64,000 nucleotides of DNA, taken from positions 511,298,263-511,362,262 of the forward strand of contig NC_058524.1 of assembly GCF_904849725.1 (NCBI RefSeq), given 5' to 3'. Made by a program: the position numbers and the translations under genes. The stretch comes from Hordeum vulgare subsp. vulgare. Taxonomy: Eukaryota > Streptophyta > Magnoliopsida > Poales > Poaceae. The notes below the pieces were generated by a model that saw only the letters and a program-made list of their open reading frames with translations, ran no database searches and had not been told where the DNA came from. Positions 24,438 through 36,629 of this stretch are shown one piece after another. Every line of letters starts with the position of its first letter. The first letter of the stretch is position 1.

Positions 24438-25965
24438 TGATGACCCACAAGTGTAGGGTATCAATCGTAGTCCTTTCGATAAGTAAGAGTGTCGAACCCA
24501 ACGAGGAGCAGAAGGCTCTGATAAACGGATTTCAGCAAGGTAATAACTGCAAGCACTGAAAGTAGCGGTGACAAGTGATTGTGTAGCGAGGTGAAACGTA
24601 GCAAGCAAAGAGTAACAAGTAACAAGTAGTAGCAACGGTGCAGCAAGTGGCCCAATTCCTTTTGTAGCAAGGGACAAGCCTGAACAAAGTCTTATAGGAG
24701 GAAAAACGATCCCGAGGACACACGGGAATTTCTGTCATGCTAGTTACATCATGTTCATATGATCCGCGTTCGTTACTTTGGTAGTTTGATATGTGGGTGG
24801 ACCTACGCTTGGGTACTGCCCTTACTTAGACAAGCATCCCACTTATGATTAACCTCTCTCGCAAGCATCCGCAACTACAAAAAGAAGAATTAAGACAAAG
24901 TCTAACCATAGCATTAAACAAGTGGATCCAAATCAGCCCCTCACGAAGCAACACATAGACTGGGGTTTAAGCTTCTGTCACTCCAGCAACCCATCATCTA
25001 CTTACTACTTCCCAATGCCTTCCTCTAGGCCCAAATATGGTGAAGTGTTATGTAGTCGACGTTCACATAACACCACCAGAGGAAAAACAACATACAACGT
25101 ATCAAAATACCGAACGAATGTCAAATTCACATGACTATTATCAGCACGACTTATCCCATGTCCTCAGGAAAAAAAGTAACTACTCACAAGACATAATCAT
25201 AATCATGATCAGAGGTGTAATGAATAGCATCAAGGATCTGAACATAAACTCTTCCACCAAATAATCCAACTAGCATCAACTACAAAGAGTAATCAACACT
25301 ACTAGCAACCTTACAAGTACCAATCGGAGTTGCGAGACGAAGATTGGTTACAAGAGATGAATTAGGGATTGGAGAAGAGATGGTGCTGATGAAGATGTTG
25401 ATGAAGATGCCTCCCCTCCGAAGAGAGGATTGTTGGTGATGACGATGGCGACGATTTCCCCCTCCAGGAGGGAAGTTTCCCCAGCAGGATCGTCCTGCCG
25501 GAGCTCTAGATTAGATCTACTCAAGTTCTGCCTCTTGGCGGCGGCGAAACCACGAAAAAGCTCCCTATTGATTTTTTCCAGACCAAAACCCTTCAAATAG
25601 AAAAAGGGGGGAGCTAGTGGGCCGCCAGGCAGCCCACAAGCTTGCCCTGCGCCACCAGGGGGGGTGGCGGAGTGGGGGCTTGTGGAGCCCTGGTGGCCCC
25701 GCTCCGGTAGTTATTTCGCCCAGTATTTTTTATATAATCCAGAAAAAAATCCACGTAAATTTTTAGGGCATTTGGAGATGTGTAGAATAGTGGACTAGGA
25801 TTTGCTCCTTTTCCAGTCCAGAATTCCAGCTGCCTGAATTCTCCCTCTTCAGATAAACCTTGCAAAATAAGAGAGAAAAGGCATAAATATGGTACCACAA
25901 GTAATATAACAGCCCAAAAAGCAATAAATATCAACATGAAAGCATGATGCAAAATGGACTTATCA
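24438..25965 (-). repeat. TE6 3' LTR
   Basis: This starts TGATGACCCACAAGTG and ends ATGGACTTATCA. It pairs with 33086-34613, sharing GATAAACGGATTTCAGC and the CAAGTAACAAGTAGTAGC stretch that TE5 lacks. Differences between the pair are few, which makes the insertion fairly recent compared with the other LTRs here. Its PPT complement is at 25966-25979. Confidence 0.92.
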
Positions 25966-27502
25966 ACTCCCCCAAGCTTAGACCTCGCTTGTCCTCAAGG
26001 GAAAACCAAGTTCCATAAACATGTCCACATGTTGAGGGACGAAGGTGTCGATAAAACATAATACAGACATGAGGGCATCATGATCACACATAGAACATCA
26101 ATACATCATAAAGATTCTTATAGGAAAGTAACAATTCCTTCACAAAGCAAAGCATGAAGAAAAAACCTTACCGAGAAGTAACCAACAATAGTCCATAGTC
26201 ATTGAAGCAATTGCAATTTATCACAACATGATAAAGAGTCAAATAAGAGCTTGTAAGGCAAACCCACATACTCAATCATCTCTTTTGTTTTCCACAATTG
26301 TTACAACTCACGTGGTACTCATGGTGTCAAAGTTTCAGCTGGACACAGAGGAAGATAGGGGCTTATAGTTTTGCCTCCCAACGGTTTACCTCAAGGGTAA
26401 ATTCAACAACAATAAAGCATAAGTACTCAACTCCAAGTTGATATAAAAATATAGATCTTTCCCAAGCATGTGACAGTAGCCAAGACAAAGGCAAAAAGGG
26501 AATTGGTGATGATCACCATGACTCTTACAAGGGTAAAAAGTAAAGGTACAAGATAGGCCCTTCGCAGAGGGAAGCACAGGTTGTCATGCGCTTTTGAGGT
26601 TTGAATGCGTGTCCTCTTAGTGCGGAGGAACGTCACTTTATATTGCCTCCTGTGATAAAGAACTTTATTATGCAGTCTGTCGCTTTTATGTCTTCCTCAT
26701 CACAGGTTCGTACAAAGCTTATTTTCCACACACTAGTAGATCATACATATTAGAGAGCAATTTTTATTGCTTGCACCAATGACAACTTACTTGAAGGATC
26801 TTATTCAATCCATAGGTAGGTATGGTGGACTCTCATGGCAAAACTGGTTGGAGGTTTATGGATGCACAAGTAGTATCTCTACTTGGTGCAGGAGTTTTGG
26901 CTAATATGAGGTGGAAGCAATCGTCACATGCTAAGGGATCTCTAATCATATAACATTGTTTGGAACCAAGCAAACACAATTCATTATGTTGTCTTCCTTG
27001 TCCAACATCTACTCCTAGGCATGTAATAGTTTGGTGAGTGCTCACAATTGTAAAAAAAAGTGTCTAAGATGATATATTTATATGTGAACCTCTCTTTCCT
27101 TATTACTTCTTATTAATTGCAACAATGACTGAGGTCTATGTTGATTTATTCTCAACAAGTTTCAATCCTCATACGTGTCATAAGTGAAGTTATCACTTTC
27201 CATAAGATCGTCTCATGATCTTTCATGCCATCGTTCTTTTGATACTTTTGATCATTGCACAAAGCAAAGCCCTTAACTAAGACACTCTTTTTTATATAGC
27301 TCGTAAGCTCGAATACATCGGGGGAGAGACAAAAGAAAAAGACTCAAACTAGAAACTAAAGACTTATTCCTCTAAGAGAAGAAATGAAAACTGAAAAGGA
27401 AAGAACTAAAACAAAGGTAAAAGCAAAAGATATAAAGGTGATACGATACCAGGCAACTCCCCCAAGCTTGGCAGAAGACAAGGGGATTGCCCATACCAAT
27501 GC
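25966..27502 (-). mobile_element. TE6 3' non-coding block
   Basis: No gene is seen in this 1.5 kb between the accessory ORF and the PPT. It is colinear with 34619-35802 of TE5. A GATAGGCCCTTCGCAGAGGG stretch (about 26553-26572) also occurs inverted in TE8 near 50115-50140. A PPT-like AAGCTTGGGGGAGTTG lies on the minus strand at about 27454-27469. Confidence 0.7.
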
Positions 27503-27915
27503 TTAGTTGTCTTCCTTTGGTGGTGATGGTGGTGTTGTTGGAGCAGTCTTGAGCTTGTCTAATTTCCATTGAGCAAAAAGTTCTGCTCCCTTAGATCGTC
27601 ATTTTCCTCCTCAAGTTTCAAAACTCTATGGCAAAGCTCCTGCTTACTCTCCTGCAAGAAACGAGAGGGAATAAATATGGTCTTAGGCTTCTTCCTGGAG
27701 TTGGGGAGGCTTGACTTCTTGAAATCCACATGGGTGTTTGCAGGTTGAGGTAGAGGAGCCTCCTCTTCATCGGAACTCGTTTGCTCCTTCCCTTTGGGCT
27801 CATAGTCCTCTTCCTCATCAGTGGTCCAACCATATGGTTCCAAGTCCCCATAGATCCTAGAGTTAGCACGATTATCTGCCACATAGATCTCTTCTTCTGA
27901 ATCTTGAGAAGACAT
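27503..27915 (-). pseudogene. TE6 accessory ORF, acidic and coiled-coil (unknown function)
   Basis: The open frame 27559-27915 encodes 118 residues starting MSSQDSEEEIYVADN. It has an acidic N-terminal half (Asp/Glu runs around residues 35-52), a basic patch with KKPKTIFIPSRFLQ near residues 74-88, and a C-terminal heptad-like stretch (LKLEEENDDLREQN) suggesting a coiled coil. A one-base loss near 27573 closes the frame early. In the next frame a Pro-rich tail ending PPSPPKEDN runs to a stop at 27503-27505. It lies about 290 bp after integrase in the sense direction, the env-like ORF position of Athila elements, but no signal peptide or membrane segment is seen. It is not an Env as far as the sequence shows. 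Confidence 0.6.
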
Positions 27916-28201
27916 CTTGACCTAAATCTGCGGCAGACAACAAGCTCGAAACGAAAACAGAGGAAAACTACGCGATACGGAGATCAAAACCTTCGGGCGA
28001 CTATATATTGATTTTTTCTGGGCCAGAAGGAGTCCTCCACAAGAAAACGGAGTCCGGGAGGCACACGAGGTGCCCACAAGATTGCCCTCCGCCACCAGGG
28101 GGGTATGGGGCGGTGGCAGGGCTTGTGGCTACCTTGTTCGCTCTCCGGACTGCTTTTTTATTTTCCTAATTTTCCAAAAATTCCAAAACGGAAGAAATTT
28201 C

Positions 28202-29173
28202 CTATTGGAAAAGTACCGGAGTCCAATTTCTTACCGAAACAGATACATCTTCGTTTTCAAGGTCTGAAACAGGCTGATAAACATCCCTTATGTACTCCTC
28301 TGGAGTTATGACATTGATGATATTGGTCTCAACATTTACGGGAGTACCAGAGATGTAATGCTTGATTCTTTGCCCATTTACCACTCTAGGAAAATTTCCT
28401 TCTGTGTTATTGATTTTGATGGCACCGGAACGATATACTTCCTCGACAACATAGGGACCTTCCCATTTAGAGAGAAGCTTGCCTGCAAAGAATCTCAAAC
28501 GAGAATTGTATAGCAAGACATAATCACCTACATTGAACTCTCGTTTCTGTATTCGTTTGTCGTGCCATCTCTTAACCTTTTCCTTGAACAACCTGACATT
28601 CTCATATGCCTGGGCTCTCCATTCATCTAACGAGCTGATATCAAACAACCACTTCTCACCGGCAAGTTTGAAATCAAAGTTGAGCTCTTTGATTGCCCAA
28701 TAAGCTTTGTGTTCTAGCTCAAGAGGTAATTGACAGGCTTTACCGTAAACCATTTTATACGGTGACATGCCCATGGGATTGTTATAAGTAGTCCTATAAG
28801 CCCATAGTGCATCGTCAAGTTTGCTAGACCAGTTCTTTCGAGATCTATTGACGGTCTTTTGTAGGATCAACTTGATTTCCCTATTACTCAACTCCACTTG
28901 ACCACTAGACTGAGGATGATAAGGAGATGCAACTCTATTGTTGACATCATACTTAGCTAGCATCTTGCGGAAAACACCATGAATGAAGTGTGAACCGCCA
29001 TCAGTCATCAAGTATCTAGGGACTCCAAATCTTGGGAATATGACTTCTTTAAGCGTCTTAATAGAGGTGTGGTGATCAACATTTTTAGTGGGGATAGCTT
29101 CTACCCACTTAGTAACGTAATCCACAGCAACTAAGATGTGAGTGTACCCATTGGAACTCGGGAAGGGTCCCAT
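28202..29173 (-). pseudogene. TE6 integrase core and C-terminal domain
   Basis: This 323-residue open frame begins just after a premature TAG (29186-29188). It holds the Ty3/Gypsy integrase core, with Asp in LMTDGGSHF (residue 58) and Glu in GQVELSNREI (residue 94). The first catalytic Asp lies a few codons upstream, next to the stop. The C-terminal part has the GPY/F-like KWEGPYVVEEV motif. No chromodomain follows, as expected outside the chromovirus branch. The protein joins cDNA into the host chromosome. The stop separates the core from its zinc-binding N-terminus, so the protein would be non-functional if translated today. Confidence 0.85.
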
Positions 29174-29185
29174 ATAATCAAAGCC

Positions 29186-30898
29186 CTAGACATCAAATGG
29201 TTCAATGACAAGTGAATAGTTCATAGGCATTTCCTGACGCTTATTGATGTTCCCTATCCTTTGGCATTCGTCACAAGACAAGACAAACTTACGGGCATCC
29301 TTGAAGAGAGTGGGCCAATAGAAACCTGATTGCAATACCTTATGGGCAGTTCTATCTCCAACATGGTGTCCTCCGTAGGATTCAGAATGACACTTCTGCA
29401 GGATCTGTCCATGTTCATGTTCAGGCACACAACGTCTAATAACACCATCTACTCCTTCCTTATAAAGGCGAGGATCATCCCAAATGTAGTGTCTCAAATC
29501 AAAGAAGAATTTCTTCTTTTGCTGATAGGTGAAACTGGGTGGTATGTATTTGGCTACGATATAGTTTGCATAATCGGCATACCACGGTGCACTATGTGAA
29601 GTGCGAATGACATTTAATTGCTCATCAGGAAAGCTATCATCAATAGGTAGTGGGTCATCAAGGACATTCTCTAGCCTAGACAAGTTATCTGCTACAGGGT
29701 TATCAGCACCCTTTCGGTCAACGACGTGCAAATCAAATTCCTGTAGCAGGAGAACCCATCTGATCAGCCAAGGCTTAGCGTCCTTATTCTCCATAAGGTA
29801 CTTAATAGCAGCATGATCAGAGTGAATAGTGACTTTGGAGTCAACTATGTAAGATCTGAACTTTTCACATGCAAACACGACTGCTAAAAATTCCTTCTCG
29901 GTAGTGGCATAGTTTCTTTGGGCACTGTCTAGAGTTTTACTAGCGTAGTGAATGACATTCAACTTCTTGTCAACTCTTTGTCCTAGAACAGCACCAACAA
30001 CATAATCACTAGCGTCACACATGATTTCAAAGGGCAAGTTCCAGTCAGGTGGTTGAACAATAGGTGTGGTTATCAAAGCCTTCTTAAGTATTTCAAAGGC
30101 TTCCTCACAATCCTCATTAAAAACAAAAGGAACATCCTTCCGCAAGAGGTTGCTAAGAGGCCTAGAAATCTTAGAGAAGTCTTTAATGAACCTTCTATAG
30201 AAACCAACATGACCTAGGAAACTTCGTATACCTCTGATATCTGTGGGGCAAGGCATTTTCTCAATTGCATCAACCTTAGCCTTATCAACTTGAATGCCTC
30301 TCTCAGAAATTTTGTGTCCTAAGACGATACCTTCATTAACCATAAAGTGGCACTTCTCCCAATTCAAGACAAGATTGGTCTCTTCGCATCTCTGTAAGAC
30401 TCGATCAAGGTTGCTGAGGCAATCATCAAATGAAGACCCATAAACAGAGAAGTCGTCCATGAAAACCTCGACAATATTTTCACAAAAGTCAGAGAATATA
30501 GCCATCATACATCTTTGGAAGGTGGCAGGTGCATTACATAAGCCAAAAGGCATACGTCTATAGGCAAAGGTACTGAAAGGGCAGGTGAAGGTGGTTTTCT
30601 CTTGATCATATTGTGCAACAGGTATTTGCGAGAAACCTGAATAACCGTCTAGAAAGCAGAAGTGTGTGTGTTTTGATAGCCTTTCTAGCATTTGGTCGAT
30701 GAACGGTAAAGGATAATGATCTTTCCTGGTTGCCTTGTTCAGTTTCTGAAACTCTATCACCATTCTATAGCCGGTAATAATCCTTTGTGGGATTAGTTCA
30801 TCCTTATCTTTAGGAACGACGGTGATACCTCCCTTCTTAGGTACGCAATGTACTGGACTTACCCAATCACTATGAGCAATAGGATAAATGATTCCCAC
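29186..30898 (-). pseudogene. TE6 reverse transcriptase, RNase H and integrase N-terminus
   Basis: A 570-residue open frame. RT palm motifs: Asp84 in [24 protein letters not shown] near 116-128, and FMDD at 146-149. RNase H: Asp in MCDASDY (295), [11 protein letters not shown] and [10 protein letters not shown] (Asp361). The integrase zinc module (HSESYGGHH ... SCDECQR) closes the frame. The polypeptide copies element RNA into cDNA inside virus-like particles. The RT N-terminus is cut by an upstream TGA near 30927-30929 (minus-strand frame). The stop at 29186-29188 removes the integrase core. All visible catalytic residues are kept. Confidence 0.88.
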
Positions 30899-31192
30899 TT
30901 CCAGAAGCTTTAATATTTCTTTTCAAATGACCTCTTTCATCTTAGGATTTAATCTCCTTTGATGATCAAAAACTGGTTTAAAGTCAGGATCGGTTTTAAT
31001 CTTGTGCTGACATAGAGTAGGACTAATACCCTTAAGATCATCAAGAGTATATCCAATAGCAGCGCGGTGCTTCCTCAGAGTTTTTAGTAACTTCTTCTCT
31101 TCGCGCTCTGAGAGGAGAGCACTAATAATGATAGGATATATCTCCTTCTCATCAAGATAGGCATACTTAAGAGTATCAGGAAACTGTTTAAG

Positions 31193-32161
31193 CTAGAACA
31201 CAGGATCACCCTTTGGTGGGTGAGGATCCCCAAGCAGTTCAACAGACAGATTATTCTTGAGAATAGGATATTGTTCTAAGACAATTTTATCTATCTCATC
31301 TCTCTCCTCCATATGCATATCATTTTCATGCTCAAGCAGATATTGCTCTAAAGGATCCATAGGAGGTACGACAATAGAGGCAAGAGCAATGATTTCATCC
31401 CTTCCAAACGACTCGCTTTCATGGGGTTGTCTTCCAAACTTAGAGAAGTTAAATTCATGAGACACACCCTCGAAACTTACTATGACAGTCTGCTTAATGC
31501 AATCAATGTGAGCATTGACAGTGTTGAGAAAGGGTCTACCAAATATGATGGGACAAAAGCTATCTTGCGCAGTACCAAGGACGAGGAAATCAGTAGGATA
31601 CTTCGTCTTACCACACATGACTTCTACGTCTCTCACAATTCCCAGAGGGCAGATAGTGTCTCTATTAGCTAGCGTAATAGTGACATCAATGGGTTCTAAC
31701 TCAGCAGGTGCAATCTCATCTTTGATTTCATCATATAGAGAACGGGGTATTGCACTAACACTAGCTCCCATATCACATAAACCATGGTAACAGTGATCTC
31801 CTATCTTAACAGAAACAACGGGCAGGCCAACTACAGGTCCGTGTTTGTCTTTCACGTGAGGTTTAGCAATTCTAGCGGAGTCATCACAGAATTTGATAAC
31901 ATGCCCATCTATGTCTTCGGCTAAGAGATCTTTGATAATAGCAACACTAGGTTCAACTCTAATCTCCTCAGGGGGTGCAAGTGGTCTAATGTATCCCCTA
32001 CGTATCACAGTTGGAGCTTTAGAATAATCCTTTATCCTAGCAGGGTATGGTGGTTTTTCAGAGTAAGCACAAGGAACAACAGGATCACTAAAAGCAATGA
32101 CTTTCTCCTCAACTAGATTGGTTTTGGCTATGTTGCTTTCTACAGGAGGATGATATTTAAA
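31193..32161 (-). pseudogene. TE6 Gag C-terminus and aspartic protease
   Basis: Open from a stop at 32162-32164 down to a TAG at 31193-31195; the first Met is at 32008. It contains the retropepsin motif GLCDMGASVSAIP, where Athila-type proteases have D-x-G-A-S-V with a non-Ser/Thr second residue, followed by the CPIIFGRPFLNT flap/hydrophobic region. The protease cuts the Gag-Pol polyprotein. Both stops are nonsense changes compared with TE5, where the same stretch is open. Confidence 0.82.
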
Positions 32162-32296
32162 CTACTTCTCTTTGGGAAGATCAACATGAGCAGCAAAAGA
32201 TTCACATAAAGAAGCTACTATCTCAGAGTCAAGTCCATACTTAGCGCTAAAATCTCTAGAAGTGTTTGTCTCAACAAAATATTTAACGCAATCAAA

Positions 32297-32994
32297 CTAG
32301 AAATTCATACCTGACTCCTTACCTTCCTCCAGCTCCCAATCTTCAGAGTTGCGTTTGATTCTCTCCAATAAATTCCACTTGTGATCAATATCCTTCTTCA
32401 TAAAAGAACTGGCACAAGAAGTGTCAAGCATGGTACGATCTTCACGAGAAAGCCGAGCATAAAAATTTTGAGTGATGATTTCTCTCGAGAGCTCATGATT
32501 GGGCATGAATATAGCATTGATTTAAGCCTCCCCCAAGCTTGAGCTATGCTTTCCCTATCACGAGGCCAAAAGATATAAATAAAGTTCCGATCACGATGTA
32601 CTAAATGCATAGGATAGAACTTTTGATGAAATTCCAATTTCAACCGATTGTAGCCCCATGATCCAGTATCATCACATAGCCTATACCATGTCAACGCCTT
32701 ATCCTTCAAAGATAAAGGAAAGACTTTCTTGTTTACCTCATCCTCGTGCAAACCAGCAAGCTTAAATAAACCACAAACTTCATCTACATAGATTAGATGC
32801 AAGTCTGGATGTGAAGATCCATCTCCTGTGAAAGGATTAGCCAGCAGTTTCTCAAGCATACCCAAAGGAATTTCATAAAAGATATTTTCAATAGGTACCT
32901 CAGGTTGAGGAGCAACTCCTCGTGCTTCTGTTCGTGGTGAAGATACCCCGAACAAACTCCTCAAAGAAACAGTTTCCATCGTGACAAGTGACAA
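32297..32994 (-). pseudogene. TE6 Gag (frameshifted)
   Basis: Gag starts MSLVTMETVSLRS, about 63 bp after the PBS, and aligns with TE5 Gag. It holds the Gag core: ANPFTGDGSSHPDLHL, KVFPLSLKDKALTWY and ERIKRNSEDWEL. A one-base loss near 32505 (a run of four G in TE5, three here) changes frame between 32398-32994 and 32297-32506, and a TAG at 32297-32299 ends the second part. No CCHC zinc knuckle is visible. Gag forms the cytoplasmic virus-like particle and packages RNA. Confidence 0.82.
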
Positions 32995-33056
32995 TAAATT
33001 TCAGCACAGTATAAAAATGTTTCCTTACCAATTTCCACTTACCAAAGGCGCTTCAC

Positions 33057-33074
33057 TCCCCGGTAACGGCGCCA
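33057..33074 (-). other. TE6 primer-binding site, tRNA-Asp type
   Basis: On the minus strand this reads TGGCGCCGTTACCGGGGA, one base off the complement of the tRNA-Asp 3' end. It lies 11 bp inside the 5' LTR. Confidence 0.85.
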
Positions 33075-33085
33075 GAAAAGAGTCT

Positions 33086-34613
33086 TGATGACCCACAAGT
33101 ATAGGGGATCAATCATAGTCCTTTCAATAAGTAAGAGTGTCGAACCCAACGAGGAGCAGAAGGCTCTGATAAACGGATTTCAGCAAGGTAATAACTGCAA
33201 GCACCGAAAGTAGCGGTGACAAGTGATTGTGTAGCGAGGTGAAACGTAGCAAGCAAAGAGTAACAAGTAACAAGTAGTAGCAACGGTGCAGCAAGTGGCC
33301 CAATTCCTTTTGTAGCAAGGGACAAGCCTGAACAAAGTCTTATAGGAGGAAAAACGATCCCGAGGACACACGGGAATTTCTGTCATGCTAGTTTCATCAT
33401 GTTCATATGATCCGCGTTCGTTACTTTGGTAGTTTGATATGTGGGTGGACCTACGCTTGGGTACTGCCCTTACTTAGACAAGCATCCCACTTATGATTAA
33501 CCTCTCTCGCAAACATCCGCAACTACAAAAGAAGAATTAAGACAAAGTCTAACCATAGCATTAAACTAGTGGATCCAAATCAGCCCCTCACGAAGCAACG
33601 CATAGACTGGGGTTTAAGCTTCTGTCACTCCAGCAACCCATCATCTACTTACTACTTCCCAATGCCTTCCTCTAGGCCCAAATATGGTGAAGTGTTATGT
33701 AGTCGACGTTCACATAACACCACTAGAGGAAAAACAACATACATCATATCAAAATACCAAACGAATATCAAATTCACATGACTATTATCAGCACGACTTA
33801 TCCCATGTCCTCAGGAACAAAAGTAACTACTCACAAGACATAATCATAATCATGATCAGAGGTGTAATGAATAGCATCAAGGATCTGAACATAAACTCTT
33901 CCACCAAATAATCCAACTATCATCAACTACAAATAGTAATCAACACTACTAGCAACCTTACAAGTACCAATCGGAGTTGCGAGACGAAGATTGGTTACAA
34001 GAGATGAATTAGGGATTGGAGAAGAGATGGTGCTGATGAAGATGTTGATGAATATGCCTCCCCTCCGACGAGAGGATTGTTGGTGATGACGATGGCGATG
34101 ATTTCCCCCTCCGGGAGGGAAGTTTCCCCGGCAGGATCGTCCTGCCGGAGCTCTAGATTGGATCTACTCAAGTTCCGCCTCGTGGCGGCAGCAAAACCAC
34201 AAAAAGCTCCCTATTGATTTTTTTTCCAAACCAAAACCCTTCATATAGCAAAAGGGGGGAGCTAGTGGGCCGCCAGGCAGCCCACAAGCTTGCCCTGCGC
34301 CACCAGGGGGGTGGTGGCGGAGTGGGGGCTTGTGGAGCCCTGGTGGCCCCCCTCCGGTAGTTCTTTCGCCCAATATTTTTTATATAATCCAGAAAAAATC
34401 CACGAAAGTTTTCAGGGCATTTGGAGATGTGCAGAATAGTGGACTAGGATTTGCTCCTTTTCCAGTCCAGAATTCCAGCTGCCTGAATTCTCCCTCTTCA
34501 AATAAACCTTGCAAAATAAGAGGGAAAAGGCATAAATATGGTACCACAAGTAATATAACAGCCCAAAAACAATAAATATCAACATGAAAGCATGATGCAA
34601 AATGGACGTATCA
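33086..34613 (-). repeat. TE6 5' LTR
   Basis: This starts TGATGACCCACAAG on the plus strand and ends GACGTATCA, directly followed by the TSD copy TGGTA (34614-34618). It is equal in length to its partner (1528 bp). Confidence 0.92.
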
Positions 34614-34618
34614 TGGTA

Positions 34619-35802
34619 CTCATGAGATCAAAGTTTCAGTCGGACACAGAGAAAGATAGGGGCTTATAGTTTCGCCTCCCAACCATTTACCTCAAGGGTA
34701 ATGTCAACAATAATAATTCATGAATACTTACTTCCAAGTTGACATATGAATATAGATATTCCCTAGCATATGACGTTAGCCAAGATAAAGGCGAGATAAG
34801 GAATTGGTGAAGATCACCATGACTCTTTCAAGGGCAAAAAGTAAAGGTACAAGATAGGCCCTTCGTAGAGGGAAGTAGAGGTTGTCATGAGCTTTTGAGG
34901 TTTGGATGTGTGTCTTCTTAGTGCGGAGGAACATCACTTTATATTGCCTCCTGTGATAAAGAACTTTATTATGCAGTCTGTCGCTTTTATGTCTTCCTTA
35001 TCACAGGTTCGTACAAAGCTTATTTTCCACACACTAATAGATCATACATATTAGAGAGAAATTTTTATTGCTTGCACCGATGAAAACTTACTTGAGGGAT
35101 CTTATTCAATCCATAGGTAGGTATGGTGGACTCTCATGGCAGAACTGGGTTGAAGGTTTGTGGATGCACAAGTAGTATCTCTACTTGGTGCGGGAGTTTT
35201 GGCTAATATGAGGTGGAAGCGATCGTCACATGCTAAGGGATCTCTAGTCATATAACATTGTTCGGAACCAAGCGAACACAATCCATTATGTTGTTTTCCT
35301 TGTCCAACATCTACTTCTAAGCATGTAATAGTTTAGTGAGTGTTCACAATCATAGTTGGTGTCAAAGATGATATTTTTTATGTGTGAACCTCTCATTCTT
35401 TATCACTTCCTATTAATTGCAACAATGACCAAGGTCTATGTTTGTCTACCCTCAACAAGTTTCAATCATCATCCTTTTTATATGTGAAGCCATCACTTTC
35501 CATAAGATCATTACATGATCTTTCATGCTTTTGTTCTTTTCTCACTCTTTTGATCATGGCAAGAGGCAAAGCCCTCAACTAAGACACTCTTTATTATATG
35601 GCTCACGAGCTCGAATACATCGGGGGTGACACAAAGCAAAACTCAAGACTAAAACACTAAGACTATTATTCTACTAGAGAAAGAGAAAACTGAAAAGGAA
35701 CAAACTGAAACAAAGGTAAAGGCAAAAGACGTGATGGTGATACGATACCGGGGCAACTCCCCCAAGCTTGGCACAAGCCAAGGGGATTGCCCATACCCGT
35801 GC
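34619..35802 (-). mobile_element. TE5 3' non-coding block, right of TE6
   Basis: No gene is seen. It is colinear with 26321-27502 of TE6, including GATAGGCCCTTCGTAGAGGG near 34853 and GTGCGGAGGAACATCACTTT near 34922. The PPT-like AAGCTTGGGGGAGTTG is at about 35754-35769 on the minus strand. Confidence 0.7.
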
Positions 35803-36319
35803 TTAGTTGTCTTCCTTTGGAGGTGATGGTGGTGGAGTTGTTGCAACATAGGTTTGACCCTATGTCTTCCAAGGCATAGGTGCTCCATCATGGAAAGATG
35901 ACCGAGTCTCCAGAATCCTCAAATTTGCAGCCAACCGTATTGATTTAAATCTATACTCATACTCGCAGTTTTGGTTCTGCAGGTCATAGATCTGGGCTTG
36001 GAGGTGATCAATTCTATCATAAATCCTGGAGAGGTGCTTCCCGATGTCATTGGCATCGATCTTGTGCTTATTGGTGAACTCTGTGATCATCATGTGGTTG
36101 GCGTTGAGTCCATGCTCCACCTTGGCACTTGAAGACCTGTTGCTCCATTGCTTCGAGCCTCGCCTCCATGCTTCCAGTCTTCTTAGGCCCCTCAACATCA
36201 CGGATGTACAACATCCCCTCAGGCATCTCGATAGATTGAGGGTGTTGCAGCACTCCCGTGAGGTAGGGATTGATGACCTTCTCGAAGATCTTGTCCTTCG
36301 GAGCTTTTGGGGACGTCAT
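35803..36319 (-). pseudogene. TE5 accessory ORF, coiled-coil, unlike the TE6 one
   Basis: The N-terminal frame (36068-36319) starts MTSPKAPKDKIFEKVINPY and the C-terminal frame (35860-36201) carries heptad-like RIYDRIDHLQAQIYDLQNQN. A one-base shift within about 36120-36135 breaks the two apart, and a TAG at 35860-35862 cuts the end. A Pro-rich PPPSPPKEDN tail follows in frame to a stop at 35803-35805. It occupies the same slot as the TE6 accessory ORF, with matching DNA on both sides and the same tail, yet I see no similarity in the body. The protein is soluble-looking, with no membrane segment. Function is unknown. Confidence 0.6.
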
Positions 36320-36629
36320 AGCAATCTAGATCTGCAACAGAAACAGGCTCGAAAAGAAAACAGAGGAAATCTGCGTGATACGAGGGTCAGACCTTTCGGG
36401 AGAATATGTAATGATTTTTTTTCGACCAGAAGGAGCACTCCGCAAGAAAACAGAGTCCGTGAGGCACACGAGGTGGGCACAAGCCCCCCAGGCGCAGCCA
36501 GGGGGTGGCCCGCGCCTGGCAGGCTTGTCGCCTCCTCGTGCCCTTCGGACTACTTCAAATTTTTCTATTTTTCTAAATATTCTGAAACGGATAAAAAATC
36601 CTACTGGAAAAGTTTTGGAGTCTGTTTAC

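Larger units (their letters stand above)
24438..34613 (-). mobile_element. TE6: Athila-lineage Gypsy retrotransposon nested in TE5
   Basis: Its LTRs (24438-25965 and 33086-34613) are both 1528 bp, with TSD TGGTA (24433-24437 and 34614-34618). TE6's own undisturbed sequence at about 26309-26320 (CACGTGGTACTC) shows what the TE5 site looked like before insertion. The layout equals TE5: PBS 33057-33074, gag, protease, RT/RNase H, integrase, accessory ORF, PPT. Coding parts are open for long stretches but carry at least seven frame breaks or stops, so it cannot make its own proteins. Total length is 10176 bp. Confidence 0.94.

Noticed and set aside
27559..36319. Accessory ORFs as envelope genes
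   Set aside because: They sit in the env-like position of Athila elements but show no signal peptide, membrane segment or glycoprotein-like cysteines.
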